DNA of 32,080 nucleotides, taken from assembly GCA_044377005.1 (NCBI GenBank), contig JBILJV010000022.1, positions 1 through 32,080 on the forward strand. The letters run 5' to 3'. Numbering within the stretch: the stretch's first letter is position 1; each line of letters starts with the position of its first letter. Positions 7,648 to 17,256 of this stretch are shown here, one piece after another. The notes beneath the pieces were generated by a model. The model was not told the DNA's origin, ran no database searches, and saw nothing but the letters and a program-made list of their open reading frames with translations. Made by a program: the position numbers and the translations under genes. Origin of the DNA: JABMMZ01 sp044377005. GTDB lineage: Bacteria; Bacteroidota; Bacteroidia; NS11-12g; UBA955.

Positions 7648-9003
7648 TTATTTTTTAGTTATCCAATCATTAAAATAATCGCATTTTATATAGTCCTCTT
7701 TAATAGAAATGAAGGTTTCTTTTTTCTTTTTCTCAGACCAAGTATCCATTTGTTTTTCTTTTTTATTTTCCAATGCCAATAGTTGTATTCTTTGCCAATC
7801 CATTTCCAAATTAGCAACGTGAGGTTTGGTTTCGTCTTTCAAATAAATAATTCTGTAATAGGGCGTACCATCTTGTGAATAAGCAATCTCAGGCGCATAA
7901 TACTCGCCGGGTTTCATTGCACTTGCAATTTTGGAAATATCTTTATCCAAATATTCAAAGGGTATTCTTTGTGTTCCAATACTTTCATCTGTCAAAAATC
8001 CACAAAAGGGTTTGGTCATTTCGTCTTCGGAATATTTTTTAACTGCATCGCACCATTTTAGTTTACCTTTTTCTATTAGTTGATAAACTGAGTCTATTTT
8101 TTCTCTTGTTAATTCAATGTCAGAATCCAAAAGTTTAGGTCGAATTAGTATGTGTCTAACAGTAACTTTATCACCCCTTTTATCTATCAGTTTTAAAATA
8201 TGGAAACCATAAGCGGTTTCTATAATGTCAGACATGCTGTCTTTTTTAAGTGAATATGCAGTTCTCTCAAATTCGGGTACCATATCACCTCTTCCAAACT
8301 CAGGAAGTAATCCACCTTGTCTTTTACTGCCAGGATCTTCACTGTATATGCCTGCTAATCTTGCAAAACTCTCACCATCTTCAATTCTTTCTTTTAATAA
8401 GGCAATTTCTTCTCTAGCAAAATCAATGGCGTCTTTACTTGGTTTTGGTTTTACAACTAATGATGCAATTTCTACTTCTGCAGAAATATAAGGTAAACTG
8501 TCCACAGGTAACTTGTTATAAAAATCGCGAACTTCTTTAGGGGTGATTTTAATTTCACTTTTAATGGATTGTTCCATTTTCTCCATCAACATTTGTGCCT
8601 TTAGTTTGTGAAAAATTTGTTTTTTGTATTCGTCGGTCGTCATTCCTAAATATTTTTCTAGGTTTGCCTTATTGTTCATTTGACGCTCAAAAATCCTTAA
8701 GTTATTGTCTATCCTGTCTTCTACCTCAGCATCAGTTAGTGGAATACTATCTATTTGGGCCTGGTGAACAAGCATTTTATTGATGAGTAACCTTTGTAAT
8801 AAATCGCATCTTACTTCATCGGTAGGGGCAATTTCTGGGTCAAGTTGTGTTACCATTATATCGAGTTCAGACCTTAAAATAGGCGTGTTCCCGACTACTG
8901 CAATGACTTCATCAATAACCTGTATAGTTTTGGGTTGACTATAGCCAACTGTAACAGATAGGAATGTTACGCAGGAAATAATGAGTTTATATGGTTTAAA
9001 CAT
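7648..9003 (-). CDS. surA: SurA-like periplasmic peptidyl-prolyl isomerase/chaperone
   Basis: A 451-residue exported foldase: signal peptide MFKPYKLIISCVTFLSVTVG then SQ, a SurA N-terminal chaperone domain (about 25-155, containing AVVGNTPILRSELD and NKMLVHQAQID), and two PPIC rotamase repeats (about 170-280 and 280-385). The first repeat has the clear FARLAGIYSEDPGS and GGLLPEFGRG; the second is degenerate. SurA escorts outer-membrane beta-barrel proteins to the BAM machinery. I chose ATG 9003 rather than the in-frame ATG at 9045 because it gives a proper signal peptide and 4-nt spacing from the upstream gene instead of a 38-nt overlap. It is the third gene of a foldase operon. Confidence 0.88.
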   Translation of the reverse strand: MFKPYKLIISCVTFLSVTVGYSQPKTIQVIDEVIAVVGNTPILRSELDIMVTQLDPEIAPTDEVRCDLLQRLLINKMLVHQAQIDSIPLTDAEVEDRIDNNLRIFERQMNNKANLEKYLGMTTDEYKKQIFHKLKAQMLMEKMEQSIKSEIKITPKEVRDFYNKLPVDSLPYISAEVEIASLVVKPKPSKDAIDFAREEIALLKERIEDGESFARLAGIYSEDPGSKRQGGLLPEFGRGDMVPEFERTAYSLKKDSMSDIIETAYGFHILKLIDKRGDKVTVRHILIRPKLLDSDIELTREKIDSVYQLIEKGKLKWCDAVKKYSEDEMTKPFCGFLTDESIGTQRIPFEYLDKDISKIASAMKPGEYYAPEIAYSQDGTPYYRIIYLKDETKPHVANLEMDWQRIQLLALENKKEKQMDTWSEKKKKETFISIKEDYIKCDYFNDWITKK

Positions 9004-9007
9004 GTTG

Positions 9008-9859
9008 TTAATAATAATATTTAATATCGCCTTTTTCTTTGGCATTCTTTATCAAGTTTTTTTCTAAGTCCTTCAAATATTTGAGCTTCCTTTGGTATAA
9101 AAGAATGTCTTTGATTTTCTCTTTTTCAAACTCTACAGGCGATACACTGTTTTTTATTTTGAAATCAATGATGTACAATATATACAAGATATTGTTTTCT
9201 TCCAATTGAATGTATTTATTATTGGCCAAAAAACGTTGTTGATTATAGTTTTCATTCAATGGAATCTCTTTTGTAATATCATCCAAAAAAAGCCAATTAC
9301 TGTCTAAATAATAATTATCGGCTTTATCCTCGGCATATTTCAAAAGTAATGCATCGTTTTCTATACTATTGTTTTGAATTAACTTCTTTATTTTGTTAAC
9401 GTCAGCAACTGTTTTGCTTATTTTTAGATATTTAATTTTTACAATATTTTTACGCAATAAAAAATTGTCTATATTATCGTTGAAATAACTTTGTATTTCT
9501 TGTTCCGAAATTGATGTGTCCATTTGATTTTGAACCATTTTTTGGTGGTATTCAAAAACCAATAATGAATTACGATAATCGTTAATCAGTTTTTCTTTGT
9601 TCTTTTCTTCATCTGACAAATTTTCTTCTGCAGCTTGAACAATAATTTGATTTTCAATCCATTTTTCAACAAATTGCTTCAATCGAGCGGAACTGTCACC
9701 ATTGTTTTTCTCGTCAAACAATTCAGATGGAATTTCTGATTTTAAAAGTTGAACGCCTTTATATTCTGCAATGATATCCTTAGTTTCTGAGTTTTTACAT
9801 GCAGAAAATATTGTCAATACAAGACAAATGATAAAGGTATGTCGGCCTGAAAAATGCAA
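9008..9859 (-). CDS. SurA-like lipoprotein without a recognisable PPIase domain
   Basis: A 283-residue lipoprotein: the N-terminus GRHTFIICLVLTIFSAC ends in a lipobox (FSAC). The next 110 residues follow the SurA_N pattern (VEKWIENQIIVQAAEE, then a helical region with YHQKMVQNQ and ISEQEIQSYFNDN). After that I find no conserved PPIC signature (no GG-LG/GYH motif), so it is probably a chaperone without isomerase activity. The only start that keeps the signal is TTG at 9859, directly after an in-frame TAA. It lies 13 nt after the foldase upstream and 4 nt before surA. A partnership with those two proteins is inferred from the operon. Confidence 0.75.
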   Translation of the reverse strand: MHFSGRHTFIICLVLTIFSACKNSETKDIIAEYKGVQLLKSEIPSELFDEKNNGDSSARLKQFVEKWIENQIIVQAAEENLSDEEKNKEKLINDYRNSLLVFEYHQKMVQNQMDTSISEQEIQSYFNDNIDNFLLRKNIVKIKYLKISKTVADVNKIKKLIQNNSIENDALLLKYAEDKADNYYLDSNWLFLDDITKEIPLNENYNQQRFLANNKYIQLEENNILYILYIIDFKIKNSVSPVEFEKEKIKDILLYQRKLKYLKDLEKNLIKNAKEKGDIKYYY

Positions 9860-9872
9860 TTAATTATAATAA

Positions 9873-11882
9873 CTAACGAACGTATTGTTTTTTTATTGAC
9901 TCAAGAGCCGATTCATTCACAGTAACAGGGTATTTTTTTAGAATTTCTTCTATCCACAGGTTTTCTAAATATTGCTGATAGTCGCTAATAATTAAACCAC
10001 GTGCTTCATTCAATGATTTTTTACCCTCAGGGATAAATTGATGAACTTGGATAAGAACATAATTTTCTGAAACTTTAGGATCTTCTTTAATTAGAAATTT
10101 ACCTTGAACAGAATTGTTAAATAATAAATCAGCATAAATGTTATCGCCTTTTTCAAATTTACCTGTCAAAGGGGTATTAATATTCAAAGGATTTAATCTG
10201 TTTTGTTTTCTTAAAATAGAATCCAAAGAAATGCCTTTTTCCAGATCAATTTTAACTTGTTCTGCAATAGCTTTTGAACTTGTGCGAATAACAGTTGCAT
10301 CATATCTGTCCTTAAAGATATATTTACTTGCATTGTCATTATAAAAAGCTTTTAATCCAATACTATCCTCTACACTTTTGGTCCATACTTTTTTATCTGT
10401 TAATGTAAACAAAAGGATACCTTCTTTGTATTCTTTGTATAATGAAGCAAATGAATCATTGATATTCTCAAGGTCATTTTCATAATAATCCATTATTGTA
10501 TTCATTTTGTATGCCTCGTAATAGTTTTTTACGGTTGATTCAAAACTTTTGTTATTGCTTGGTCTGATAGCATCATTTAACCAAATAGAAAAATCTTCAA
10601 AATTGTAAGATTTTTTGATTTTAGTAAGTGAAAATAACACAACTTTCATCTGCTTTTTATTTTTCTCCTTACTTACGTCATGCTGATAAACACCTGAAAC
10701 AATGTCTTGACTTAGTAGTTTTTGCAAAGTACTTAAACTCTTTTTGTTTTCTTTTACTTTGTAATAGTTTCGTGCTTTGTTGTAAACAGCTAAAGTGTTT
10801 TGATATTGTCTGCTATCTCTATTAATTTTATTTAGGATAGTAGGTTTTAAAAACTTAAGGGAGTCAATTGGTTTTAAAGATACTCTTTTGATAATATGAT
10901 AACCCCCACTTGTTAAAATAGGTTTGCTGTAATCGCCATCATTCTTTAAATCAAAAGATGTTCTTTTGAAGTTTTCTGGTAGTCTAGAGCTTGTCATTGA
11001 AAAGGCTGGCATTTCACCGTTTTTTACAACAGTGTTAGCATCTTCTGAATACTGTTGAACCAATATTTCAAATTTGTCCCCTTTTAATAATTTGTTATAC
11101 ACTTCATTAATTTTTGCTTCAGCTTCAGTCAATTCCTCAGGCGTTGGTCTAGGATTCGTTTGAATCATGATGTGTTTAACAGTAATTTCACCTTTTGAAG
11201 GACGTAAATCATTCACTTTTAAAATATGGTACCCAAATTCAGTTCGAAAAACTTTTGAAATTTTACCAACAGAAGTATTATAGGCTTGATTTTCAAATTC
11301 ATAAATCATTTGAAATGCACTAAAATATCCTAATCCTCCTTTGTTTTCTTTAGCAGTTGGATCTTCACTATATTGCATAGCGGCATCGTCAAACGATATT
11401 TTACCAGAATCAATTTGACGTAAAATCATGTTTATTTTTTTGAAAGCTGCTAAGGTATCCTCAGGAGATGAATCGGGTTTGGTAAACACCAAAATGTGAC
11501 TTGCATTTACTTCGTTTAACATTCGTTGGTATGCTTCATTCACTAATTTGTCATTTACGACTCTATCGGTTAAGTATGGTTTAGCAATTTGCTTGCGGTA
11601 TGAGGACAATTCAGCTTTAAAACCTTCAGTGGTGTCTATGCCTTGGTCATATGCATCTAAAACTTTTAATTTAAATTTTTGGTACAAATTGAGATATTCC
11701 ATAATATCCCCTTCTGTATATTTGTCTCCAGGTTTTTCATTTTTAGTAAGTCCCTTTCTAAATTCCTTAACAGTAACAGTGTTTTTTCCATAATTAAATA
11801 ATAAAGTATCATTGGCATTTTTTTGCGCATTGATAGATTGTGTAGCGATTAAAAACAGTAAACTTAAAACAATTTGTTTCAT
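9873..11882 (-). CDS. Periplasmic foldase with two PPIC peptidyl-prolyl isomerase domains
   Basis: A 669-residue exported protein with signal peptide MKQIVLSLLFLIATQSINAQ. After a helical SurA/PrsA-like N-region come two PPIC domains: the first from ASHILVFTKP to FRTEFGYHILKV (about 125-225), the second from VKHIMIQTNP to LTSGGYHIIKRV (about 230-335). Each has its SEDP or SEDA and GG/GE motifs. The remaining 300 or so residues look like a SurA/PpiD-type substrate-binding tail. The frame stays open to 12074, but that would overlap cysS by 117 nt and bury the signal peptide, so I use ATG 11882, which lies 30 nt downstream of a TATTTTTG promoter element. First gene of the four-gene folding operon. 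Confidence 0.88.
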   Translation of the reverse strand: MKQIVLSLLFLIATQSINAQKNANDTLLFNYGKNTVTVKEFRKGLTKNEKPGDKYTEGDIMEYLNLYQKFKLKVLDAYDQGIDTTEGFKAELSSYRKQIAKPYLTDRVVNDKLVNEAYQRMLNEVNASHILVFTKPDSSPEDTLAAFKKINMILRQIDSGKISFDDAAMQYSEDPTAKENKGGLGYFSAFQMIYEFENQAYNTSVGKISKVFRTEFGYHILKVNDLRPSKGEITVKHIMIQTNPRPTPEELTEAEAKINEVYNKLLKGDKFEILVQQYSEDANTVVKNGEMPAFSMTSSRLPENFKRTSFDLKNDGDYSKPILTSGGYHIIKRVSLKPIDSLKFLKPTILNKINRDSRQYQNTLAVYNKARNYYKVKENKKSLSTLQKLLSQDIVSGVYQHDVSKEKNKKQMKVVLFSLTKIKKSYNFEDFSIWLNDAIRPSNNKSFESTVKNYYEAYKMNTIMDYYENDLENINDSFASLYKEYKEGILLFTLTDKKVWTKSVEDSIGLKAFYNDNASKYIFKDRYDATVIRTSSKAIAEQVKIDLEKGISLDSILRKQNRLNPLNINTPLTGKFEKGDNIYADLLFNNSVQGKFLIKEDPKVSENYVLIQVHQFIPEGKKSLNEARGLIISDYQQYLENLWIEEILKKYPVTVNESALESIKKQYVR

Positions 11883-11911
11883 ATATTGACTTCGTTTTGA
11901 TATATAGCCTA

Positions 11912-11919
11912 CAAAAATA
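11912..11919 (-). promoter_or_regulatory. -7 box (TAnnTTTG) for the foldase operon
   Basis: On the minus strand this reads TATTTTTG and lies 29 nt upstream of the operon's first ATG. It sits in a small dyad (CCTA...TAGG). No clear TTG -33 element is present at 19-21 bp. Confidence 0.45.
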
Positions 11920-11957
11920 GGTTTTTTTTGCATTAATTTGCATTCAATATTATTTGC

Positions 11958-13427
11958 ATGAAAGACCTTAAAATATTTGATACATATTCTAAAACTTTGG
12001 CGAGTTTTAAGCCAATTAATCCTCCATTTGTTGGTATTTATGTTTGTGGTCCAACAGTTTATGGTAATCCACATTTAGGTCATGCACGTGGACCTATTGT
12101 ATTTGATGTACTTCATCGTTTTCTTAAGTTTTGTGGGTATAAAGTAAGGTTTGTAAGAAATATTACAGATGTAGGACATTTGTTAAATGATGGGGATGAA
12201 GGTGAAGATAAAATTGCCAAAAAAGCAAAAATAGAGCAGTTGGAACCAATGGAAATTGCTCAGTTTTATACGGATAGTTACCATAAAATGCTACAGTCTT
12301 TGAATGTTTTGCCAGCTTCTATAGAACCTCGTGCAAGTGGTCATATTATTGAACAAATTGAAATGATTGAAACCATTATTCAAAATGGTTTTGCCTATAA
12401 AGTGAATGGTTCTGTGTATTTTGATGTCATTAAATTCAGTCAAACCAATGACTATGGTCGTTTGTCGGGACGAATTGTTGAAGATTTATTAGCAGGTGCA
12501 GGAAGTGAAACACGCGAATTAGAAGGGCAATCTGAGAAAAAAAACCCAAATGATTTTGCACTATGGAAAAAAGCTGGTCCTGAGCATATCATGCAATGGA
12601 GTAGTCCTTGGGGAAAAGGATTTCCTGGATGGCATATAGAATGTTCTGCTATGAGTAAAAAATATCTAGGGGAAACTTTTGATATTCATGGAGGAGGATT
12701 GGATTTATTGTTCCCTCACCATGAATCAGAAATTGCTCAGTCCGTTGCATGTTCAAATGCTCAACCTGCACTTTATTGGATGCACCACAACATGATTACT
12801 GTAAATGGTCAAAAAATGGCAAAATCGCTAAACAATGGTATTGCAATTGATGAGTTTTTTAGTGGAAATAATTCTTTATTGGAACAAGCCTACTCTCCGA
12901 TGACTCTTAAGTTCTTTGTTCTTCAAGCGCATTACAGAGGGACACTAGATTTTAGTAACCAAGCATTACAAGCCTCAGAAAAAGGACTTAACAGATTGTT
13001 AGCTGCATCTGATACAATTAAAAAACTTAAAATAAGTAATGTATCCAGTGTTGACATAGGTAGTTTGGAAAATAAATGTTTCGATGCATTAGCAGACGAT
13101 TTAAATACGCCTATTTTAATAGCTCATTTGTTTGAATTAGTTACATTAATAAATAATTTAGATAATGGAAGTCAATCTATTAATAATGAGGATTATGTTA
13201 AGTTAGAAAGTTTATATAATTCTTATGTTTTTGATTTGTTAGGACTTCAGAAAGAGGCTAGTCGAGGTAATGAAAAATTAGAGAGTGTAATGAATTTAGT
13301 TATTGAATTGCGAAAACAAGCAAAGGAGTCTAAAAACTATGCTGTTTCGGATGCTATCAGAAACCAATTAGCAGAAATTGGAATTGAGTTGAAAGATAGT
13401 AAGGACGGAACAACTTTTACTTTTTAG
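11958..13427 (+). CDS. cysS: Cysteine--tRNA ligase
   Basis: Class I aminoacyl-tRNA synthetase charging tRNA-Cys. Seen: the zinc/cysteine-binding C30 in YVCGPTVYG, the HIGH motif as HLGH (39-42) followed by ARG, the second zinc-ligand stretch HIECSAMS, the HHESEIAQS motif, and the KMSKS loop as KMAKS (about residue 287). At 489 residues it has the normal length. ATG 11958 gives the standard N-terminus, starting a few residues before the LKIFDTYSKT segment. It diverges from the foldase operon (75 bp between starts) and converges on ridA, sharing a 4-nt overlap of stop codons. Confidence 0.96.
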   Translation: MKDLKIFDTYSKTLASFKPINPPFVGIYVCGPTVYGNPHLGHARGPIVFDVLHRFLKFCGYKVRFVRNITDVGHLLNDGDEGEDKIAKKAKIEQLEPMEIAQFYTDSYHKMLQSLNVLPASIEPRASGHIIEQIEMIETIIQNGFAYKVNGSVYFDVIKFSQTNDYGRLSGRIVEDLLAGAGSETRELEGQSEKKNPNDFALWKKAGPEHIMQWSSPWGKGFPGWHIECSAMSKKYLGETFDIHGGGLDLLFPHHESEIAQSVACSNAQPALYWMHHNMITVNGQKMAKSLNNGIAIDEFFSGNNSLLEQAYSPMTLKFFVLQAHYRGTLDFSNQALQASEKGLNRLLAASDTIKKLKISNVSSVDIGSLENKCFDALADDLNTPILIAHLFELVTLINNLDNGSQSINNEDYVKLESLYNSYVFDLLGLQKEASRGNEKLESVMNLVIELRKQAKESKNYAVSDAIRNQLAEIGIELKDSKDGTTFTF

Positions 13428-13840
13428 ATAGTTGCAATTACTTTTAACTCAATGCCAATTGGCGTTGGTAAACAATTGATTTCTAAAGTTGTTCTACAAG
13501 GGGGATTCTCGCTGAAATATTCAGCCCAAATTTTATTGTAGATTGGAAAATCATCTTTCATATTTGTTAAAAAAACCGTTACGTCTACAATATTATCCCA
13601 ACTACTTCCTGAATCTTCAAGTATATACCGAATGTTTTGAAAAACACTGTGACACTGTTTAGCAATGTCATAACTTTTAATTTTGCCATTCTCATCTAAT
13701 TCGACACCCGGAATAATTTTGGTGCCTCTTTCTCTTGGGCCTACACCACTTAAAAATAGTAAATTTCCAACTCTTTTTGCGTGAGGGTATAATCCCACTG
13801 GTTCAGGTGCCTTGCTTGATTCTATACTGTTTGGATTCAT
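13424..13840 (-). CDS. RidA family (YjgF/YER057c) enamine/imine deaminase
   Basis: A 138-residue RidA-fold protein. The signature is at the C-terminus: PPCRTTLEINCLPTPIGIELKVIA, with the arginine that binds the substrate carboxylate and the downstream glutamate. The N-terminus (GLYPHAKRVGNLLFLSG) also fits. RidA clears reactive enamine intermediates of PLP enzymes; some paralogs act in other catabolic steps, and the divergent Gly-rich GPRERGTKIIPG insertion suggests a paralog rather than canonical RidA. It starts 2 nt after the WD40 gene and is presumably translated from the same mRNA. Its stop interlocks with that of cysS (TTAG). Confidence 0.87.
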   Translation of the reverse strand: MNPNSIESSKAPEPVGLYPHAKRVGNLLFLSGVGPRERGTKIIPGVELDENGKIKSYDIAKQCHSVFQNIRYILEDSGSSWDNIVDVTVFLTNMKDDFPIYNKIWAEYFSENPPCRTTLEINCLPTPIGIELKVIATI

Positions 13841-13842
13841 TG

Positions 13843-14895
13843 TTATTTGCTTGCCGAAGTTTTCTTAACAGTAGTTTTTGTGTTTGTGTTTTTACTTGGT
13901 GCTTTTTGTGCTGAGGTTGATTTTGTAACACATTCAACGCCTGTATTGTATATGAGGGAACCTAAAATATTACCATCCATGTGGGTAGCAATCGCAATTT
14001 GTTTCCCGTTTTTACAAAAAGAAACTGAACGGACATTTTTACCCATTTCTTTAAAATCAGCAATATGTTTACCTGTTTCAACTTCAAATAGTTTTGTAGA
14101 ACCATCATTGCAACCACCAATTATATAACGACCATCAGAACTGTATTGTAAACATGTAACTTTCCACTCAAAACCACTTAGTTTTTTTACTTGTTTTCCA
14201 GTATTTATGTCCCAAATAATAATGCTTTTGTCATGACTTGCACTTGCCATAAAACCAGCAACAGGAGATAACTCTAACATATTCACTTCATCTCCATGAC
14301 CAGTAAAAGATAATATTTCTTCGTTTTTGCCAATTGCTTCAATTTTTTTAATAATGCCCCCTTTTAAAGCGACAAAATAATGTTTTCTATCACTGCTTAA
14401 TTTTAAATCATTAATAGGGCCATTCATTTTAATGGTTTTATTCTTTTTATTATCTATTAAATGGGTTAGTTTTATGTTGCCATCTATACTTGAAGTAATT
14501 AAATAAGACATTGAAGGATCCAAAAAAGCCGAGGTTACGGGTTCCATATGAATGTTAAAAACTTTACTTAAACTTGGGGTATCAATGTTCCATAATCGAC
14601 AAGAATAATCCTTACTAGAACTTACCAAATATTTGCTATTTTTAGAAAAAACCAATCTGGTAACAGAACCCAAATGACCATTAAAAGTTTGTTTAATTTT
14701 TGGTATTCCAAGCGAATCAAGTTCGTAAATGTGAATAACGCCATCTGCACTTCCACTCGCTAATAACTTTCCATCTAAAGAATATGCAACTGATTCAACA
14801 TTAAAAGAATGTTCAGTTAATTTCATTTTAAAGGATTGTGCATCAAGCGAAATACACATGAAACATAAATAGAAAAGGCTTATTATCTGTTTCAT
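13843..14895 (-). CDS. Exported WD40-repeat beta-propeller protein
   Basis: A 350-residue protein with signal peptide (MKQIISLFYLCFMCISLDAQ) and at least five to six WD40 repeats from about residue 28 to 320. Repeat cores are visible: LLASGSADGVIHIYEL, YLVSSSKDYSCRLWNI, YLITSSIDGNIKLTHL, FMASASHDKSIIIWDI and YIIGGCNDGSTKLFEV. WD40 propellers are binding scaffolds, so no enzymatic role is implied. The C-terminal 25 residues are a K/T/S-rich tail. It is co-oriented with ridA at 2-nt spacing, and its divergent neighbour is the malic enzyme 96 bp away. Partner unknown. Confidence 0.87.
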   Translation of the reverse strand: MKQIISLFYLCFMCISLDAQSFKMKLTEHSFNVESVAYSLDGKLLASGSADGVIHIYELDSLGIPKIKQTFNGHLGSVTRLVFSKNSKYLVSSSKDYSCRLWNIDTPSLSKVFNIHMEPVTSAFLDPSMSYLITSSIDGNIKLTHLIDNKKNKTIKMNGPINDLKLSSDRKHYFVALKGGIIKKIEAIGKNEEILSFTGHGDEVNMLELSPVAGFMASASHDKSIIIWDINTGKQVKKLSGFEWKVTCLQYSSDGRYIIGGCNDGSTKLFEVETGKHIADFKEMGKNVRSVSFCKNGKQIAIATHMDGNILGSLIYNTGVECVTKSTSAQKAPSKNTNTKTTVKKTSASK

Positions 14896-14991
14896 AATTG
14901 ATTAAATTTATTAGAATGCTAAATTACTAATTTTAATTGATAAATAATTAACATTTTCAAAAAAATTTATACTTAATTCGCAGATGATATT

Positions 14992-17256
14992 ATGTCTACA
15001 ACAAAACAACAGCAGGATGCATTAGATTACCATAGCACAGGACGCCCAGGTAAAATTGAAGTGATATCTACAAAACCCACTCAAACCAAGCGTGACCTCA
15101 GTCTTGCCTATTCTCCAGGGGTCGCTGAACCTTGTCTAAAAATAGCAGAAAATACCGAAGATGTCTATAAATATACAGCTAAAGGAAATTTAGTTGCTGT
15201 AATAAGTAACGGAACTGCAGTTCTCGGTTTGGGTGATATTGGACCCGAAGCATCTAAACCTGTTATGGAAGGGAAAGGGGTTCTTTTCAAAATTTTTGCT
15301 GATATTGATGTTTTTGATATTGAGCTTAATACAAAAGATATTGATAGTTTTGTTGCTTGTGTTAAAGCTCTAGAACCTACTTTTGGAGGAATTAATTTGG
15401 AGGATATAAAAGCACCAGAGTGTTTTGAAATAGAAGAACAACTTAAAAAAGCACTTAAAATTCCAATTATGCATGATGACCAACATGGTACCGCTATCAT
15501 TAGTGGCGCTGCTTTGTTGAATGCTCTTGAGATAACTGGAAAAAAAATAGAAAACATTAAAATGGTAGTAAATGGTGCAGGTGCCAGTGCCATGAGTTGT
15601 TCCAAATTGTTTATTGCCCTTGGTGTAAAAAAAGAAAATGTATTAATGCTAGATAGTAAAGGTACACTTAGAACCAGTAGAACTGATTTGGATAAATACA
15701 AAACTTATTTTGCAACCGAAACCACTATTGAAACACTTGAAGAAGCAATGAAAGGTGCTGATGTATTTGTAGGATTGTCTAAAGCAGATATTCTTACACA
15801 AGATATGATAAAAAGTATGGCTAATGATCCTATTGTTTTTGCAATGGCGAATCCTGACCCTGAAATTTCTTATGAATTGGCCATTAGTGCTCGACCTGAT
15901 ATCATTTTTGCAACCGGTAGAAGCGATTATCCAAATCAAGTGAACAATGTACTTGGGTTTCCCTTTATTTTTAGAGGTGCGCTTGACGTAAGAGCTACAA
16001 CTATCAATGAGGAAATGAAATTAGCTGCTGTTAGAGCCATTGCTCAGCTTGCGAAAGAGCCTGTGCCTGACACTGTAATGAAAGCATACAATGAAAGCAA
16101 TGTTGAATTCGGTAGATCTTATATTATTCCGAAACCAATTGACCCAAGATTAATTGAATGTGTTAGCCCTGCAGTGGCTAAAGCTGCTATGGACAGTGGA
16201 GTAGCAAAACACCCAATTACTAATTGGGAAAACTATAAACTTGAACTTAGAAACAGATTAGGTCTCGACAATCGCTTTATCAGAAGAATGATGACAAGGG
16301 CAAGACAAAATCCAAAGCGTGTGGTTTTTGCCGAAGCTGATAATGTCAAAATTCTTAAAGCGGCTCAAATTTGTAAAGAAGAGGGTATTGCAATTCCTAT
16401 TTTATTGGGGAATAAAGAAAAAATACAATCCTTATTAATAGACAATGCCATTGATTTAGGAGAAGTAATGATTATTGATCCACTTTTGGAAGATTCTAAA
16501 AGAGAAGAATATGGTCAACTTTTCTTCAATAAACGCCAAAGAAAAGGAGTTAATATTTACGAATCTATTAAATTAATGCGTGATAGAAATTATTACGGTT
16601 GTATGATGGTAAATCAAGGTGAGGGGGATGCATTTATATCGGGGTTGACCAAAAATTACCCACGTTCGTTAAAGCCTGCAATGCAAATTGTTGGAAAAGA
16701 AGAAGGGATAACTAAAATAGCTGGTATGTATATAATTATGACCAAAAAAGGACCTTACTTTTTTGCTGATACCACAGTAAATATTGATCCTACAGCCGAA
16801 GAATTGGTTGAAATAGCAAAAAGTACCCATGCAGAAGTGTTGAAATTAGGCGTTAAACCCAATATCGCACTTTTAAGTTATAGTAATTTTGGAAGCGCCA
16901 AAGGAGAAGTGCCAGAAAAAGTTAGTAAAGCCGTTTCTTATCTTCATAAAAATAATCCGGAAATTACTATTGATGGAGATGTACAAGCTAATTTCGCCAT
17001 GAATAATGATTTATTAAAAGAAAATTTCCCATTTAGCACCTTAGTTGACAAAGAAGTAAATACATTTATTTTCCCCAATTTAGCTTCAGGAAATATTGCC
17101 TATAAATTCGCACAAAGTTTTGGTCATTCTGAAAGCATGGGACCGGTATTATTAGGTTTTAATAAATCAGTACATTTCTTACAATTGGGTAGCTCTATTA
17201 GAGAAATTGTAAATATGGTTGCAGTAGCTGTTATTGATGCTCAAGGAAAATCTTAG
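14992..17256 (+). CDS. maeB: NADP-dependent malic enzyme, MaeB type with phosphotransacetylase-like domain
   Basis: Oxidative decarboxylation of malate to pyruvate, producing NADPH. The malic domain (about 1-425) shows SLAYSPGVAEPC, the metal/substrate stretch IMHDDQHGTAII, and the dinucleotide-binding VVNGAGASAMSCSKLF. The C-terminal half (about 430-754) is a phosphate acetyl/butyryltransferase-like domain, seen for example in NPKRVVFAEADNVKILKAA. In MaeB enzymes this half is thought to be regulatory (acetyl-CoA sensing) and not catalytic. The 754-residue length matches the fused type. ATG 14992 is the first in frame, and the stop interlocks with the convergent LUD gene by 4 nt. Confidence 0.93.
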   Translation: MSTTKQQQDALDYHSTGRPGKIEVISTKPTQTKRDLSLAYSPGVAEPCLKIAENTEDVYKYTAKGNLVAVISNGTAVLGLGDIGPEASKPVMEGKGVLFKIFADIDVFDIELNTKDIDSFVACVKALEPTFGGINLEDIKAPECFEIEEQLKKALKIPIMHDDQHGTAIISGAALLNALEITGKKIENIKMVVNGAGASAMSCSKLFIALGVKKENVLMLDSKGTLRTSRTDLDKYKTYFATETTIETLEEAMKGADVFVGLSKADILTQDMIKSMANDPIVFAMANPDPEISYELAISARPDIIFATGRSDYPNQVNNVLGFPFIFRGALDVRATTINEEMKLAAVRAIAQLAKEPVPDTVMKAYNESNVEFGRSYIIPKPIDPRLIECVSPAVAKAAMDSGVAKHPITNWENYKLELRNRLGLDNRFIRRMMTRARQNPKRVVFAEADNVKILKAAQICKEEGIAIPILLGNKEKIQSLLIDNAIDLGEVMIIDPLLEDSKREEYGQLFFNKRQRKGVNIYESIKLMRDRNYYGCMMVNQGEGDAFISGLTKNYPRSLKPAMQIVGKEEGITKIAGMYIIMTKKGPYFFADTTVNIDPTAEELVEIAKSTHAEVLKLGVKPNIALLSYSNFGSAKGEVPEKVSKAVSYLHKNNPEITIDGDVQANFAMNNDLLKENFPFSTLVDKEVNTFIFPNLASGNIAYKFAQSFGHSESMGPVLLGFNKSVHFLQLGSSIREIVNMVAVAVIDAQGKS

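Noticed and set aside
11883..12074. Extending the two-PPIC foldase to an upstream start at 12074
   Set aside because: It would overlap the cysS coding region by 117 nt and bury a perfect signal peptide that begins at 11882.
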